Source of the DNA: Lytechinus pictus
Taxonomy: Eukaryota; Echinodermata; Echinoidea; Temnopleuroida; Toxopneustidae
Assembly: GCF_037042905.1 (NCBI RefSeq)
Contig: NC_087259.1
Location: forward strand, 21,796,001-21,860,000
Length of the DNA: 64,000 nt
Reading direction: 5' to 3'
Shown: piece after piece, positions 45,801 to 49,850 of the stretch
Layout: every line of letters begins with the position of its first letter
Numbering within the stretch: position 1 is the first letter of the stretch
Notes under the pieces: generated by a model
What the model was told of the DNA's origin: nothing
Seen by the model: only the letters and a program-made list of their open reading frames with translations
Databases searched by the model: none
Translations under genes and position numbers: made by a program

Positions 45801-46922
45801 TTGTGAAAGCAGAAAAATCAAAGAATAAGATCAACAAAAGTTTGAGTAAAATAGGACTAGCAATAGAAGAGTTATGAGCATTTGAATATCGAGATCACTA
45901 ATGCTATGGAGATCCTCCCATTGGCAATGCGACCAAGATCTATGATGTCACAGATGAACAACTCTCCCCTTTTGGACACTGAAATTATACCCCAAAACAT
46001 CTCTTTTTGCTCATTCTAATCATATGACAAATGATTCATCAATGATATAATGTTGTGAAACCTCTGTACTTTTCCTCTCATAAAGAGAACACCTCACCTT
46101 GTGATAGACTCAATAAAAGTGAGAATATAAGTGAAATAAGTACTAAAGTAATGAGGGAGTTATACGTGTGTGACATCACAGATCTTGGTCGCATTGCCAA
46201 TAGGAGGATCTACATGGCATTAGTGATCTCGACATTCAAATGCTCATAACTTTCTTATTATTCATTCAATCTTCCTCAAACTTTCAACAATATGTTTCTT
46301 TGATTTTTCTCTTTGATATGGATTCAGCTGGTTTCAAGGGTTTTATTCTCCTTTAATTTTCTTTACTTCATTTCCCCCTTCATTGTCTTTCTTTCCTCAA
46401 TTCTTTCTCTTGATCCTTCATTCTTTCGTTCACTCTCCCTTCCTTTTCTTTATATTTTTTTACAAGTCTAACATGGTGTAGCATTCTTTGTTGATTTTTT
46501 TTTAGACCTGGCTCGGTTGATCCGCTCGTGTAGCTGTAGTGTGCTTTGTTGATTGCCCGTAATCCGTATTTCAATTTGTAAAATCTGGTCACCCTGGTCC
46601 TGCGTGTGACGTTATGCGTTAGAAAAGTTACAACATTATGCGTTGGACGCTCTTGGCATCATTTCGCAAGCCCCACCTAGACTAGATCTATTATACTCTA
46701 CAAACGCAGTTCAAGCGAATCCAACACAAAACTGTGATATCCCCATTGCAATTATCTGCATTGTAATTGCGTGCACTTATGCCCGTAAATCATGGCTAAC
46801 CCAGGGAGCTCCCGCCCGCGATTCGGAGCTCTCTGGGTTAGTAAATCATGGCTAAATAGAAACTTAGCCTGTGTGTGTTAGCCAAATTTTACCTGGGTAT
46901 TCCTTGTCTTTGAGTCGCACAT
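6787..46922 (-). CDS. SPOUT1: SPOUT1-like RNA methyltransferase, 12-exon gene
   Basis: Spliced gene, 5' to 3': 46920-46922 start (exon 46893-46922, tentative), 40534-40564, 39586-39696, 36811-36899, 21695-21765, 19298-19390, 18688-18737, 17967-18097, 16433-16499, 13698-13908, 9935-10082, 6787-6855. All introns are GT-AG and phases agree at every junction, giving 366 aa (human SPOUT1/C9orf114 about 376). Residues 11-57 are Lys/Glu-rich; 59-366 form the conserved SPOUT (trefoil-knot methyltransferase) domain with GSILDNAQSPELRTYLAGQ, GLLNPLDSPHH, GLYWGYSVRLASSL, DGYDLTIGTSERG, HALIVFGG and QGSRTIRTEEAVLI. The last blocks correspond to the knot that binds S-adenosylmethionine in this superfamily. 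The family is linked to rRNA modification and, in human cells, to spindle and kinetochore function. Orthology rests on remembered human sequence. Introns total about 39 kb and are packed with repeats; a GPCR gene lies in the largest. Confidence 0.93.
7752..7898. mobile_element. Short MITE with GTTTCAT termini
   Basis: About 147 bp with imperfect inverted termini: GGGTCCCGTTTCATAAGGAC on the left against GGGGCCTGTTTCATGAAAC read inward from the right. It ends in short AT-rich sequence and has no coding capacity. Confidence 0.6.
8804..8998. repeat. Small foldback element
   Basis: ACAAATAATGCA near 8814 is inverted at TGCATTATTTGT near 8980, and AATGCAGAGAAAGCTCG near 8850 is inverted at CGCGTGCTCTGCATT near 8943. 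About 190 bp could form one hairpin. Confidence 0.55.
9350..9825 (+). mobile_element. Candidate LINE 3' end
   Basis: An AT-rich stretch ends in GCCGAATAAATAATAATAATA, the kind of A/T-simple tail left by non-LTR retrotransposons. A similar ending (GGCTGAATAAATAAATATAA) occurs near 39470. No reverse transcriptase frame remains. GGAT-rich simple repeats flank it (9300-9345 and 9828-9870). Confidence 0.35.
9935..10082 (-). CDS. SPOUT1: SPOUT1 exon 11
   Basis: 148 nt encoding HALIVFGG, PSVLFDHYVNVCPNQGSRTI and RTE. Acceptor CTTTTCAG. The donor GTGATT is weaker than the others; without splicing there the frame would run on into non-homologous sequence. Confidence 0.95.
10890..11150 (-). mobile_element. 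tRNA-derived SINE, reverse orientation
   Basis: Complement of the SINE at 16692-16967: shared GGTTCGATTCC-type B box, GCCATGGCGTG, CTTCAGCAAGAAATATACCC, CAACCCAGGTGAGGTAAATG, CGCTATACAAATAC tail. The 5' head beyond the B box is diverged or lost. Confidence 0.8.
11481..11930 (+). repeat. 75/76-bp minisatellite, six units
   Basis: Units start near 11481, 11556, 11632, 11708, 11783 and 11858 with GCAGCCCTGATTGAACAAC (one unit begins GTAG) and differ by only a few bases, so expansion is recent. Because 75 is a multiple of three, an antisense Cys-rich repeated frame stays open over part of it. It has no sign of being a gene. Confidence 0.95.
12170..12830 (+). mobile_element. Candidate retroposon 3' tail
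   Basis: Ends in GGGGCTATACTGTTAAATAA, AGACG, then AAATAAATAAATAGATA, resembling a non-LTR or SINE tail. The body has no recognisable coding sequence. Confidence 0.3.
13030..13290 (+). repeat. Three-unit tandem repeat of about 88 bp
   Basis: GTGTAAACYCAAGCAMTACAC followed by TGTCAACACCAKAC recurs starting near 13055, 13140 and 13230, each unit opening with GCTGAGAT or CCGAGAT. Confidence 0.8.
13698..13908 (-). CDS. SPOUT1: SPOUT1 exon 10, catalytic-fold core
   Basis: 211 nt. Contains GLYWGYSVRLASSLGAVF and DGYDLTIGTSERG, the most conserved block of the family. Acceptor ATATAG, donor GTAAGA (phase 2). Confidence 0.97.
13909..14117. other. Intron sequence before Tc1 element
   Basis: Short AT-rich segment with a GGAT run at 14044-14058. 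Nothing else seen. Confidence 0.5.
14118..15907 (-). mobile_element. Tc1-like transposon with long IR/DR-type ends
   Basis: About 1790 bp flanked by TA (14116-14117 and 15908-15909). Termini start CACTCCCCTCCAAAAGTTTG and continue as imperfect inverted repeats for some 215-240 bp at each end, with blocks such as TTTTTGTTTTAAAGTGAAG and CTACCAGTCAAGAWGGCATT matching across arms. This is the long IR/DR arrangement known from vertebrate Tc1 elements. It sits in a SPOUT1 intron on the gene's own strand. It encodes the transposase remnant at 14453-15337. Confidence 0.95.
14453..15337 (-). pseudogene. Tc1 transposase, one nonsense codon and short C-terminus
   Basis: From ATG at 15337 the frame runs 146 codons, meets TGA at 14897-14899, and then continues in the same frame to 14453. 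Residues 1-60 are the first helix-turn-helix (ETRQSIVVLRKEGYFMQEIA), followed by a GRPK AT-hook-like motif near residue 60 and the second HTH. The DDE signature is present after the stop: SDES, QQDNDPKH, and SPDLNPIE. The TGA sits where relatives usually have Trp, so one base change explains it. After the third catalytic residue the tail is diverged and stops about 11 residues later, where relatives continue with a further 30-40. Reading through gives about 294 residues against roughly 340 usual. It is inactive as it stands. Confidence 0.93.
16433..16499 (-). CDS. SPOUT1: SPOUT1 exon 9
   Basis: 67 nt encoding EVEIDKKLQAGLRVTVKM and on, matching human VKIDKNLEPGLRVTVRL. Acceptor TTTCCCAG, donor GTAAGA. 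Confidence 0.94.
16692..16967 (+). mobile_element. tRNA-derived SINE, near full length
   Basis: The head has an A-box-like TGGCCCAGTGG and a B-box GGTTCGAATCC, so an RNA polymerase III promoter of tRNA origin. The body is shared with the copy at 10890-11150 and the tail ends GCGCAATATAAATACC then AT-rich. Length is about 275 bp. Confidence 0.88.
17535..17880. repeat. Foldback array of TTGGTC units, copy 2
   Basis: Left half: units such as ATTTCGTCCACTCACC and AGTTGGTCCAATAGCC. Centre at about 17700-17720 (CATTTCATTCATTGGGCG AAATGAATG). Right half: the complement (GGACCAAATGATTATT, GACGAAATGGTCATA). Unit length is about 16 bp. The two halves would pair along their length despite differences. 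Confidence 0.8.
17967..18097 (-). CDS. SPOUT1: SPOUT1 exon 8
   Basis: 131 nt with GLLNPLDSPHHVR and REGVVVDRP, both hallmarks of the family. Acceptor TTGATATAG, donor GTAGTC. Confidence 0.96.
18098..18687. other. SPOUT1: SPOUT1 intron between exons 7 and 8
   Basis: No element recognised. The middle (18270-18480) is richer in CpG than its surroundings. Confidence 0.5.
18688..18737 (-). CDS. SPOUT1: SPOUT1 exon 7
   Basis: 50-nt microexon encoding YLRKIFFPRHSDLQYA (human YLRKAFFPKHQDLQFA). Acceptor TTTTCTGCAG, donor GTAAAG. Confidence 0.94.
18738..19297. other. SPOUT1: SPOUT1 intron between exons 6 and 7
   Basis: AT-rich. A fragment beginning TTAAAAGGTCAATTCCACCC at about 19014 resembles the end of the TTAA element at 33950-34549. 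Nothing else seen. Confidence 0.5.
19298..19390 (-). CDS. SPOUT1: SPOUT1 exon 6
   Basis: 93 nt ending GIGKKGNANVQLARILQYLE then CP; donor GTAAGT. A second AG two bases into the exon is an alternative acceptor, but only the first keeps phase with exon 5. Confidence 0.94.
19721..19792 (-). tRNA. tRNA-like gene, anticodon UCA (opal)
   Basis: Complete cloverleaf: 7-bp acceptor stem GTCTCTG/CAGAGAC with all Watson-Crick pairs, discriminator A, D-arm GTCT-AGTGGTTA-AGGC, anticodon stem CCGGC/GCTGG with one G:T, loop GTTCAAA, four-base variable region, T-arm CCGGG-TTCGATT-CCCGG. A and B boxes (TGGTCTAGTGG, GGTTCGATTCC) are intact, and TTTTTT follows one base after the acceptor stem, a pol III terminator. 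The D- and T-arms are like eukaryotic tRNA-Glu, but positions 34-36 read UCA, which pairs with UGA. G at position 32 is unusual. It may be a suppressor-type tRNA, a tRNA pseudogene or a member of a tRNA-like repeat. Confidence 0.75.
20665..20815. repeat. Probable small foldback element
   Basis: AATAGCAATATTGACTGGCC near 20673 is inverted at GGCCAGTCAATATTGC near 20796, with matching CCTCACTAAATTGATATTAC-type inner sequence. Length about 150 bp. Confidence 0.5.
21695..21765 (-). CDS. SPOUT1: SPOUT1 exon 5
   Basis: 71 nt encoding IARAVTIFNIDEIIIFDES and on, matching human IARACAIFCVDEIVVFDEE. Acceptor TTTTTCAG, donor GTTAGT. Confidence 0.95.
22152..22205 (+). repeat. Solo terminus of tandem-unit family 2
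   Basis: AACAAGGTAATTCACGAGC, GAGTCTCCCCTGATTTCGC and AATTAATAAAA match the left end of the element at 34913 with a few differences. No internal units follow. Confidence 0.65.
22335..22545. mobile_element. MITE with TTTCACAAAG termini
   Basis: About 210 bp. Left GGTGTTTCACAAAGATTTAA then GTATGGCTTAGAGTCGCAC; right end is the complement (GTGCGACTTAAGTCATAC, TTAAATCTTTGTGAAACAC). Arms are about 45 bp. The interior is CpG-rich and non-coding. Confidence 0.85.
23655..23930 (+). repeat. 280-bp duplicated segment, copy 1
   Basis: TGGATAGACATTATAGTGTC through CACAACAGGAATTATTTGCA recurs nearly unchanged at 24812-25090. The two copies are the leading part of a larger tandem duplication that also includes satellite units. 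Confidence 0.88.
23930..24064 (+). repeat. 42-bp satellite units, first block
   Basis: About three units with the core GTACTGTCAAATGACC, spaced by AGTGTCTAGA and GAATATTTTT. The TTAA element at 24065 interrupts the block. Confidence 0.85.
24065..24655. mobile_element. TTAA-flanked MITE, family 1, copy 1
   Basis: 591 bp bounded by TTAA on both sides with inverted termini AAGGAGAATGAAAC. The interior is itself nearly palindromic: ATCTTGGTCGCATTGCC and its complement GGCAATGCGACCAAGAT lie in opposite arms. TTAA targets and blunt TTAA ends are typical of piggyBac-type elements. It split an older satellite array. No transposase is encoded. Confidence 0.9.
24656..24811 (+). repeat. 42-bp satellite units, second block
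   Basis: Continuation of the array broken by the TTAA element, about three to four units. Confidence 0.85.
24812..25090 (+). repeat. 280-bp duplicated segment, copy 2
   Basis: Second copy of 23655-23930, again followed directly by satellite units, showing that segment plus satellite duplicated together. Confidence 0.88.
25090..25780 (+). repeat. 42-bp satellite, main block
   Basis: About sixteen units of 41-44 bp with consensus parts TTTTTGTACTGTCAAATGAC, CAAAGTGTCTAGACTTA, GAATA. Adjacent identical 41-bp units near 25441 and 25482 point to continued turnover. There are no unique spacers, so it is not a CRISPR array. Confidence 0.95.
25840..26740. other. Stretch with repeated GGGGTAAGTTG motif
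   Basis: CAACTTGCCCC / GGGGTAAGTTGTGCC and variants occur near 26080, 26100, 26335, 26690 and 26708 in both orientations, which suggests a decayed inverted element between about 25895 and 26735. No coding sequence seen. Confidence 0.4.
26872..27640. mobile_element. Inverted-terminus element with GCGTTTATGC ends
   Basis: Ends AGGGTGCGTTTATGC and, inverted, AGGCTGCGTTTATGC. The interior holds several GAATCATGATT palindromes and a second internal copy of the terminus (TATAAACGCAATCGTGATTT near 27051). It is 769 bp and non-coding; the open frames inside have no protein-like character. Confidence 0.75.
28645..28863 (-). mobile_element. Truncated TTAA element, family 2
   Basis: Matches the right arm of the element at 33950-34549 (GAAATAGTGAGTG, TTTTGACGAAATTTTCAG, GGGGTGGACTT) and ends at TTAA at 28860-28863. 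The other arm is missing. Confidence 0.7.
28934..29033 (+). mobile_element. Truncated SINE, head only
   Basis: Keeps the tRNA-like head (CCGTGGTTTAGTGG as A box, GGTTTCGAATCCCAGCC as B box, slightly expanded) and GCCATGGC, then ends after CTTCAGCAATAAATTTA. It lies about 90 bp past the GPCR stop codon. Confidence 0.75.
29121..30083 (-). CDS. Rhodopsin-class GPCR, single exon, orphan
   Basis: 320 codons from ATG at 30083 (context ACAATGG) to a stop at 29121. Seven membrane segments are visible, at about residues 19-42, 52-74, 88-112, 133-152, 177-202, 228-252 and 265-284. Class A marks: GN in TM1, LAVTD in TM2, Cys before TM3 pairing with the Cys of RACFIN in loop 2, Trp in TM4, and NPFIY at the end of TM7. 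Departures: the DRY triplet is NRL, the CWxP motif of TM6 is CLGF, and TM5 lacks its usual Pro. The N-terminus has one N-x-T site (NET). The intact frame and class marks say functional gene. It lies on the same strand as, and wholly inside, a SPOUT1 intron. Ligand unknown. Similar intronless, fast-evolving receptors form large families in sea urchins. Confidence 0.93.
   Translation of the reverse strand: MATTPSIESNETPAIDVFSACAYFAMTIIGFAGNGLVVVAILFSKKLHTKTNAFVTSLAVTDLLVCFVFPIQGIALLTGSTDQTFMWLCASAGAITFLAIFASVSNLALIAVNRLLKITRSETIYDRVYTQRNIVLMIIISWVLPFLILVILRSLGFINFGYGKFHRACFINAQPRRKSLFLSIASTYVLIVFVTISVIYVKISLFIRKRNRQVAPAAAVGRDIMVTKTLSRVVAVYFMCLGFMAVFYLIRRIVFPGEELFMTYFTLLPLSNSIMNPFIYAFRHNVFRHTFRCIVTFRLSDIQEPSRQLQVLLGRRLCGD
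30084..31195. other. Upstream of GPCR, repeated GAGCTC/ATTGTGTCATTAAATGC motif
   Basis: A loose unit (AAAGATAATTGTKTCATTAAATGCA ... CTGATACCAACTCATAGAGCTC) recurs near 30330, 30410, 30625, 30760 and 30845, about 80-220 bp apart. A G run at 30998-31010 follows. No exon seen; the GPCR promoter presumably lies near 30084-30300. Confidence 0.5.
31199..33855. mobile_element. Long repeat with pyrimidine tract, copy 1
   Basis: The ends are inverted (ATATATATCAGGGCATAAATT at about 31199; AATTTAAGGCCTGATATATAT at about 33829) and both are followed inward by GGCC/GCCCT-rich sequence. The left interior (31380-31960) is similar to 44660-45140 and the centre is the pyrimidine tract. Together with 44487-46587 this looks like one family of long non-coding elements. 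Confidence 0.6.
32030..33335 (+). repeat. 1.3-kb pyrimidine-rich tract
   Basis: Nearly continuous (TTTC)/(TTCC) with few purines, read as polypurine in the SPOUT1 transcript. It is interrupted about every 150-200 bp by CAAAGAATGAARGAARC-type purine islets. Long open frames of Phe/Ser/Leu or Lys/Glu across it come from composition only. Mirror-like stretches could form triplex DNA. Confidence 0.95.
33950..34549. mobile_element. TTAA-type MITE, family 2
   Basis: About 600 bp, termini AGGTCAAGTCCAYCC inverted (left GGACAAGTCCACCCC, right GGATGGACTTGACCTT), ending TTAA on the right and TTAG on the left. Arms carry AAAATCGGATGTAAAATAAG and its complement, and GAAATAGTGAGTG inverted, so it folds back. 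Non-coding. Confidence 0.82.
34550..34912. other. No feature recognised
   Basis: Between two elements. TTATCCCGGTGCTG and TTATCCCGGGGTAG are two short similar words at 34570 and 34700; nothing else was seen. Confidence 0.4.
35449..36014. mobile_element. MITE with GACGAGT...GCGCGACC ends, copy 1
   Basis: About 565 bp. Inverted termini GGGGGCCACTTCCATTGACG, AGTCGATACCATGCGCGACC, against GGTCGCGCATGGTATCCACT, CGTCAATGTAAGTG and a 19-base C run. Nested in the family 2 element. A second copy is at 60340-60916. Confidence 0.9.
36180..36616. repeat. Near-perfect 437-bp foldback element
   Basis: Left arm from TGGCCCAAATTCACAAAGG to TTATTCATGAGTCCACTG at about 36387. The right arm repeats the same sequence inverted to CCTTTGTGAATTCAGGCCA. 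Arms are about 200 bp with a short centre around 36385-36405. It is nested in the family 2 tandem-unit element, so it inserted later. Confidence 0.92.
36811..36899 (-). CDS. SPOUT1: SPOUT1 exon 4, start of SPOUT domain
   Basis: 89 nt. SIALPGSILDNAQSPELRT is almost identical to human. Acceptor ATATCAG, donor GTAAGG, ending in phase 0. The end of a tandem-unit element (36787) lies only 24 bp past the donor side. Confidence 0.96.
37540..38220. repeat. Foldback array of TTGGTC units, copy 3
   Basis: The left part (to 37650) and the start of the right part (37965-38040) read AACCCATTTGGTCAAC and ATTTGGTCTAAC. The distal right part (38060-38215) reads ATTAGACCAAGTGG, GACCAAGTGGCTATTAG. A 312-bp MITE sits in the left arm. 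Confidence 0.78.
37653..37964. mobile_element. MITE with TGGCCCGTATTCT ends
   Basis: 312 bp. TGGCCCGTATTCTGAAAATC then AGGTTTAACCTAAACTCAGG on the left; inverted AACCTGACTTAAGAATACGG GCCA on the right. Its insertion splits the TTGGTC array. Confidence 0.88.
38593..39183. mobile_element. TTAA-flanked MITE, family 1, copy 2
   Basis: Same family as 24065-24655 but in the opposite orientation, 591 bp, TTAA at both borders. Confidence 0.92.
39190..39510 (+). mobile_element. Candidate LINE 3' end
   Basis: Ends GGCTGAATAAATAAATATAA then TAATAATAATAA, with a T-rich preceding segment similar in style to that ending near 9825. No coding part. Confidence 0.35.
39586..39696 (-). CDS. SPOUT1: SPOUT1 exon 3, Lys/Glu-rich coil
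   Basis: 111 nt encoding a charged helix (KERKKKKREERLIRLAEQQ and on), donor GTTAGA. It joins in phase to the next exon to give GRPWTLS, matching human GRPYTLS. Confidence 0.88.
39697..40533. other. SPOUT1: SPOUT1 intron between exons 2 and 3
   Basis: AT-rich, no element recognised. Confidence 0.5.
40534..40564 (-). CDS. SPOUT1: SPOUT1 exon 2
   Basis: 31 nt encoding ALEQNNWKKE plus one base, between a TTGTAG acceptor and a GTATGT donor. It lacks Met, so the start must lie further upstream. It resembles the WRKWKQQKKE segment of the human N-terminus. Confidence 0.8.
40987..41150. mobile_element. MITE with CCGTAACACAAAG ends
   Basis: About 164 bp. GGGCCCCGTAACACAAAGC on the left, inverted CTTTGTGTTACGGAGC AGGGGCC on the right, and TTAGCGAT against ATCGCTTAA-type inner sequence. 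Confidence 0.82.
41165..41285 (+). repeat. ACGCATAATGTC short tandem repeat
   Basis: Four to five units of about 22-35 bp with AACGCATAATGTCACATGTCG variants. An inverted pair of units (ATGCGTTAGAAAAGTTACAACAT, ATGCGTTGGACGCTCTTG) occurs at 46613-46655, hinting that 41165 and 46655 are the two ends of an older insertion. Confidence 0.7.
42831..44354 (+). mobile_element. Tandem-unit DR1 element, family 2, copy 2
   Basis: Left end GTGGTTCACTAACCAC keeps the palindrome arms of copy 1 with a changed centre, followed by AGTCTGGCCTGATTTCACG. Right end CATTCAGGCGAGAC at 44341-44354. Units of about 125 bp contain TGACCTTTGACCCC (about 42909), TGACCTTTGACGCC (about 43601) and TGACCTTTGACCC (about 43730). 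Another element is inserted at 42955-43497. Confidence 0.85.
42955..43497. mobile_element. Insert with G-run/C-run ends
   Basis: About 540 bp between a 13-base G run and CCCCCCC. Inside, TTCCAAAGCATAGCATTTTCTT-like words repeat three times near 43035-43150. It interrupts one unit of the family 2 element. Terminal repeats are poor beyond the homopolymers. Its overlapping open frames look like composition artefacts. Confidence 0.5.
44487..46587. mobile_element. Long repeat with pyrimidine tract, copy 2
   Basis: 44860-45140 is clearly similar to 31640-31940 (CACAAAATCGG, GATTTGGTGRTGTARTCG). The pyrimidine tract follows at 45170-45764 and 46357-46460, broken by a TTAA element. Possible ends GTGACCAGACGTCCCGTATT near 44487 and AATCTGGTCACCCTGG near 46580 are inverted. 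Confidence 0.6.
45765..46356. mobile_element. TTAA-flanked MITE, family 1, copy 3
   Basis: 592 bp, TTAA at both borders, same orientation as copy 2 and very similar to it. It is inserted in the pyrimidine tract, so it is younger than that repeat. Confidence 0.92.
46796..46842. repeat. Short palindrome CTAACCCAGGGAGCTC
   Basis: CTAACCCAGGGAGCTC is inverted as GAGCTCTCTGGGTTAG about 15 bp later. Part of the same word (GTGAGCTCCCTGGGTTAG) recurs at 56103-56120. Confidence 0.75.
46893..46922 (-). CDS. SPOUT1: SPOUT1 exon 1 (tentative start exon)
   Basis: Ten codons beginning ATG and ending at a GTAAAA donor in phase 0, exactly the phase required by the next exon. An in-frame TAA lies upstream and a CpG-dense stretch starts about 115 bp further upstream. 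The resulting N-terminus is 10 residues shorter overall than human. Ten codons are too few for homology to decide, so another start exon is possible. Confidence 0.5.
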
Positions 46923-47035
46923 AATGAGCCCTTCCTGGTAGCAAACGCGTCCTCCCTTTATTTAATGGGACCAAAAGAGGTTATCATCAATCAATCAACC
47001 AGTTTGAAGTCCTCGATTTTTTTGCTGTTTTTCGC

Positions 47036-47215
47036 TCCTCAGCTCCGCTTGCCCCGTCTCGATCTCGGCTGCAGCTGATGTACCGCTCCGGCTCCCGCTC
47101 GAGCTCCGGCGCGGCGCGGCCGACCGTACCGGTACCCGATATACGCCTGGCGATAGGCGCGCTAACTAGCGCGAGCTCGCTCGATCGAGGGCGATCGCGC
47201 GAGTCGAGTACGGTA
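47036..47215 (-). promoter_or_regulatory. CpG-dense stretch, probable SPOUT1 promoter
   Basis: The only strongly CpG- and GC-rich stretch in the window, about 115-290 bp upstream of the tentative SPOUT1 start codon. It contains GGCGCGGCGCGGCCGACCG and GGCGATAGGCGCGC. Position and composition suggest a promoter, but no initiator can be fixed and it could also serve the plus strand. Confidence 0.5.
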
Positions 47216-48307
47216 TATGCATGCGCCATATTGTGAGCTGCTACACACTGACACTGCATGCACCGCTGACTGCTGTCTTGTGCATGCTGTGTTTATTTCC
47301 CGTGTAGTTTCCTGTCAGAATATCATGGCCATATGCCGGTACAGCTATTTCTAGCTAAGTTAGGGGTGCAACAACATGTTCCAAGCAAAGCCAAAGGAAT
47401 ATTCAATTATTTCTGTGGCTGCATGCAGAAAGACTCAAACTCAAATTTCAAAAAAGAGACTCGCCCTGAGCCTGATCATCTATCTCAGTATCTGATGCCT
47501 GACTTCATTGGTGATTTTCATTTGTTATTTGGGAAGTGCATGATTGCATGCAGCTTGCTCAACCCTTCCACAGATTTGAAAATTGGAGGATATCAATCTC
47601 ACAATAGGGGCTAAAAGCGTCTTTGTACACCGGTCGTTCCGCTAACTACGTTGTCTCCACTCACCAAATACGGTACGGTATGCCGGGACGGTATGTCAGT
47701 AGAGCCAGGCACACGGCCAATATGGGACTCAGAGACTGACTCCCATGAGAGAGGTCCAATATCAGAGACTTTTGTAAAGAATTCGGGTATCCAATTTCAG
47801 AGACAGTCTCCAGTTTGGGAGACCCATTTCCTTTGTTTACATGGTTTACATTTAATTTGCTGCAAAACAATTAACTTGGTGGCAAATAAAAATATGATAA
47901 GCAGATTCCTCATAAAAATTACCCATTTTTTTGTCATCCTCACACAAAACAAATGGGCTTCTCAGTGAGACAAACTTTTGGGTAACTATAAAAAAATTAT
48001 GCTTTTGTTGGTGTTTCTTTTGTTCCTAAGTTTTGCAGAAATGTTAGCATGGTTAGAAATTGTTAAACTCACTGTTAGACATCCTCAGAATTTGCAGAAA
48101 AAATTGTTAAAATCTGAACAATAATTATATACGTGTCGATATTATTAATATTATTAATATCTGCATTACATAGGCCTTTTGTATTATCTGAGTTTAATTT
48201 GTAATCATTTAATTTATTGAATAAACTATGAAGTGTGAAAGTTAACCAAATGCACGATAACTGCACAAGACTCGGAACGTTTGCATTGTCTTGAACCTAA
48301 CCATTTT

Positions 48308-48953
48308 GTATGGTTGGAACTACCCCTTATCGACCACCTAATCTTCTAAGCATCGTATCTGCGAAAATATTCATCAATTTTACCCAGTTTTCGTCTCATT
48401 TGTGCAGAAAATTTAGCAGATCAGATTCCCATGTTTCGCTCGGCGACTTCGATTCAATCCGCGTATATATCGACAAACAACGGATACGACGATTTTACAT
48501 TTGCTCATTTGCACCCGTCTTTTGAAACCGACCACCCGCGTTACGCTAAGTTTACGGCCGATTCTTGTCACGGTGGCGAAATATTTTTACTCTTCAAAAT
48601 CAGTTCTATGATGTCAACATGCTAAATTATCGTCTCACTACTTCCACTGCGAGCTCCGGCACATGATTCGACGATTGACGACGGATATTTGTTCTAAAGC
48701 CGTTTCCTATCGGATTTCTTGGTTTTTCAGCGGGGTTTGGGTCTGGTCAATACAATTTTGATTAATTCTACTAATTTTTTACTTTTTGTTGCTTCTTTTT
48801 TTCTCGTAAAATTGATTCTTACCGTTTCTATGGACACTGCGCCTACTCTCCCGCGCGTATCGTTTGTAATATATATTACGCAATAATTTTAACGCGCGCA
48901 AGGTGGTCGGTTTCAAAAGAGGAGGTCGATATGTGGTAGTCTCACCATACTCA
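48308..48953. mobile_element. Inverted-terminus element, 646 bp
   Basis: TATGGTTGGAACTACCCCTT ATCGACCACC on the left against, inverted, TATGGTGAGACTACCACATA TCGACCTCC on the right; a second inner pair TTTTGAAACCGACCACC / GGTGGTCGGTTTCAAAA lies at 48517 and 48902. Non-coding. Confidence 0.65.
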
Positions 48954-49687
48954 TTTTGTATTTCGAAACTTGGATGAAGGAGATCATTTCGTCAACAGAC
49001 ACCACACTGCCTTGACTGGTATTGGGGGGCCCTAAGACTACGCATGCGCAGCATGCAGAAGCCGAGAAACTTGATCAATGTAGTGCTGTACTGATCCGGG
49101 CTTGGCCAGAAAATACATCTAAAGTGGTTAAGTGATTTGTGATGACAGTCTGTTGTGATTCTCCCAAAATTGCACAAATAATGCAGCGCTATACCTTCTT
49201 TTTACTGAATTGATTTAAGTACAGAAAAAGTTATATAAAAATTATCGCAAATTATGCTGGCGCAAATATTCACTACTACGTGCCGTATAAGCTAAAACAA
49301 CAACTGGTCAATGGTCAATCGCGGGGTCAATCATATTTAGCTCTAGGTCTAGGCTATATTTTTTCAAAGCTTTTTTCTTTTTAAAACTTTTTTTTAAAGA
49401 CTAGCCAAACGTGTTTAGGCCTTCGTGTATGTTTTTTCCCAAAGGTTTTTCCTAGGGCCTTTTTCCTCCTTTCTGGAAAGTGTTCAGGATTTTCCTGATT
49501 GTAAAGCAATGACCCTGGGAAACGGGAAAACGGTTGTGAAATTTGTCACCTCTCTGCATGTCCACGCGACAACTTGTTTAGGGGCCAAAATGTAAATGAA
49601 ACCTGTGAAAAACTTGTTTAGGGGGGTATTTTGCACACAGAGAAAAACTCGTTTAGGGGGTGTTGGGAAATAGTTCAGAATCAGAAA

Positions 49688-49850
49688 CTAAGTCAGAATC
49701 TTACTTTAACCTGACAAGTTGACCCTTTGCATACGTACATCTTTTTTCTCTTTTACTTCCAAGAAAAAGTTTAACTAACTAAGTCAGAATCTTACTTTAA
49801 ATTGACCAAGTTGACCCTTTGCATGTTCATCTTTTTTCTCTTGTATTTAC
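49688..49850 (+). repeat. Tandem duplication of about 95 bp
   Basis: CTAAGTCAGAATCTTACTTTAA then GTTGACCCTTTGCAT and CATCTTTTTTCTCTT occur twice, at 49687 and 49778. It lies roughly 260-420 bp upstream of the FBXO38 first coding exon. Confidence 0.9.

Larger units (their letters stand above)
40565..46892. other. SPOUT1: SPOUT1 first intron
   Basis: Contains a MITE (40987-41150), an ACGCATAATGTC repeat (41165-41285), a family 2 tandem-unit element (42831-44354) with an insert, and the second copy of the pyrimidine-tract repeat (44487-46587) with a TTAA element inside. 41300-42830 shows no recognised feature apart from a G run at 41393-41406. Confidence 0.55.

Noticed and set aside
46987-47259. 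Arg/Ser-rich minus-strand frame
   Set aside because: It lies in the CpG-dense stretch; composition explains it, and it reads in the wrong place for the SPOUT1 N-terminus.
47333-47614. 93-codon plus-strand frame starting MPVQLFLAKLGVQQHVPSK
   Set aside because: No family recognised and no splice partner found; kept only as an unknown, possibly a transposon scrap.
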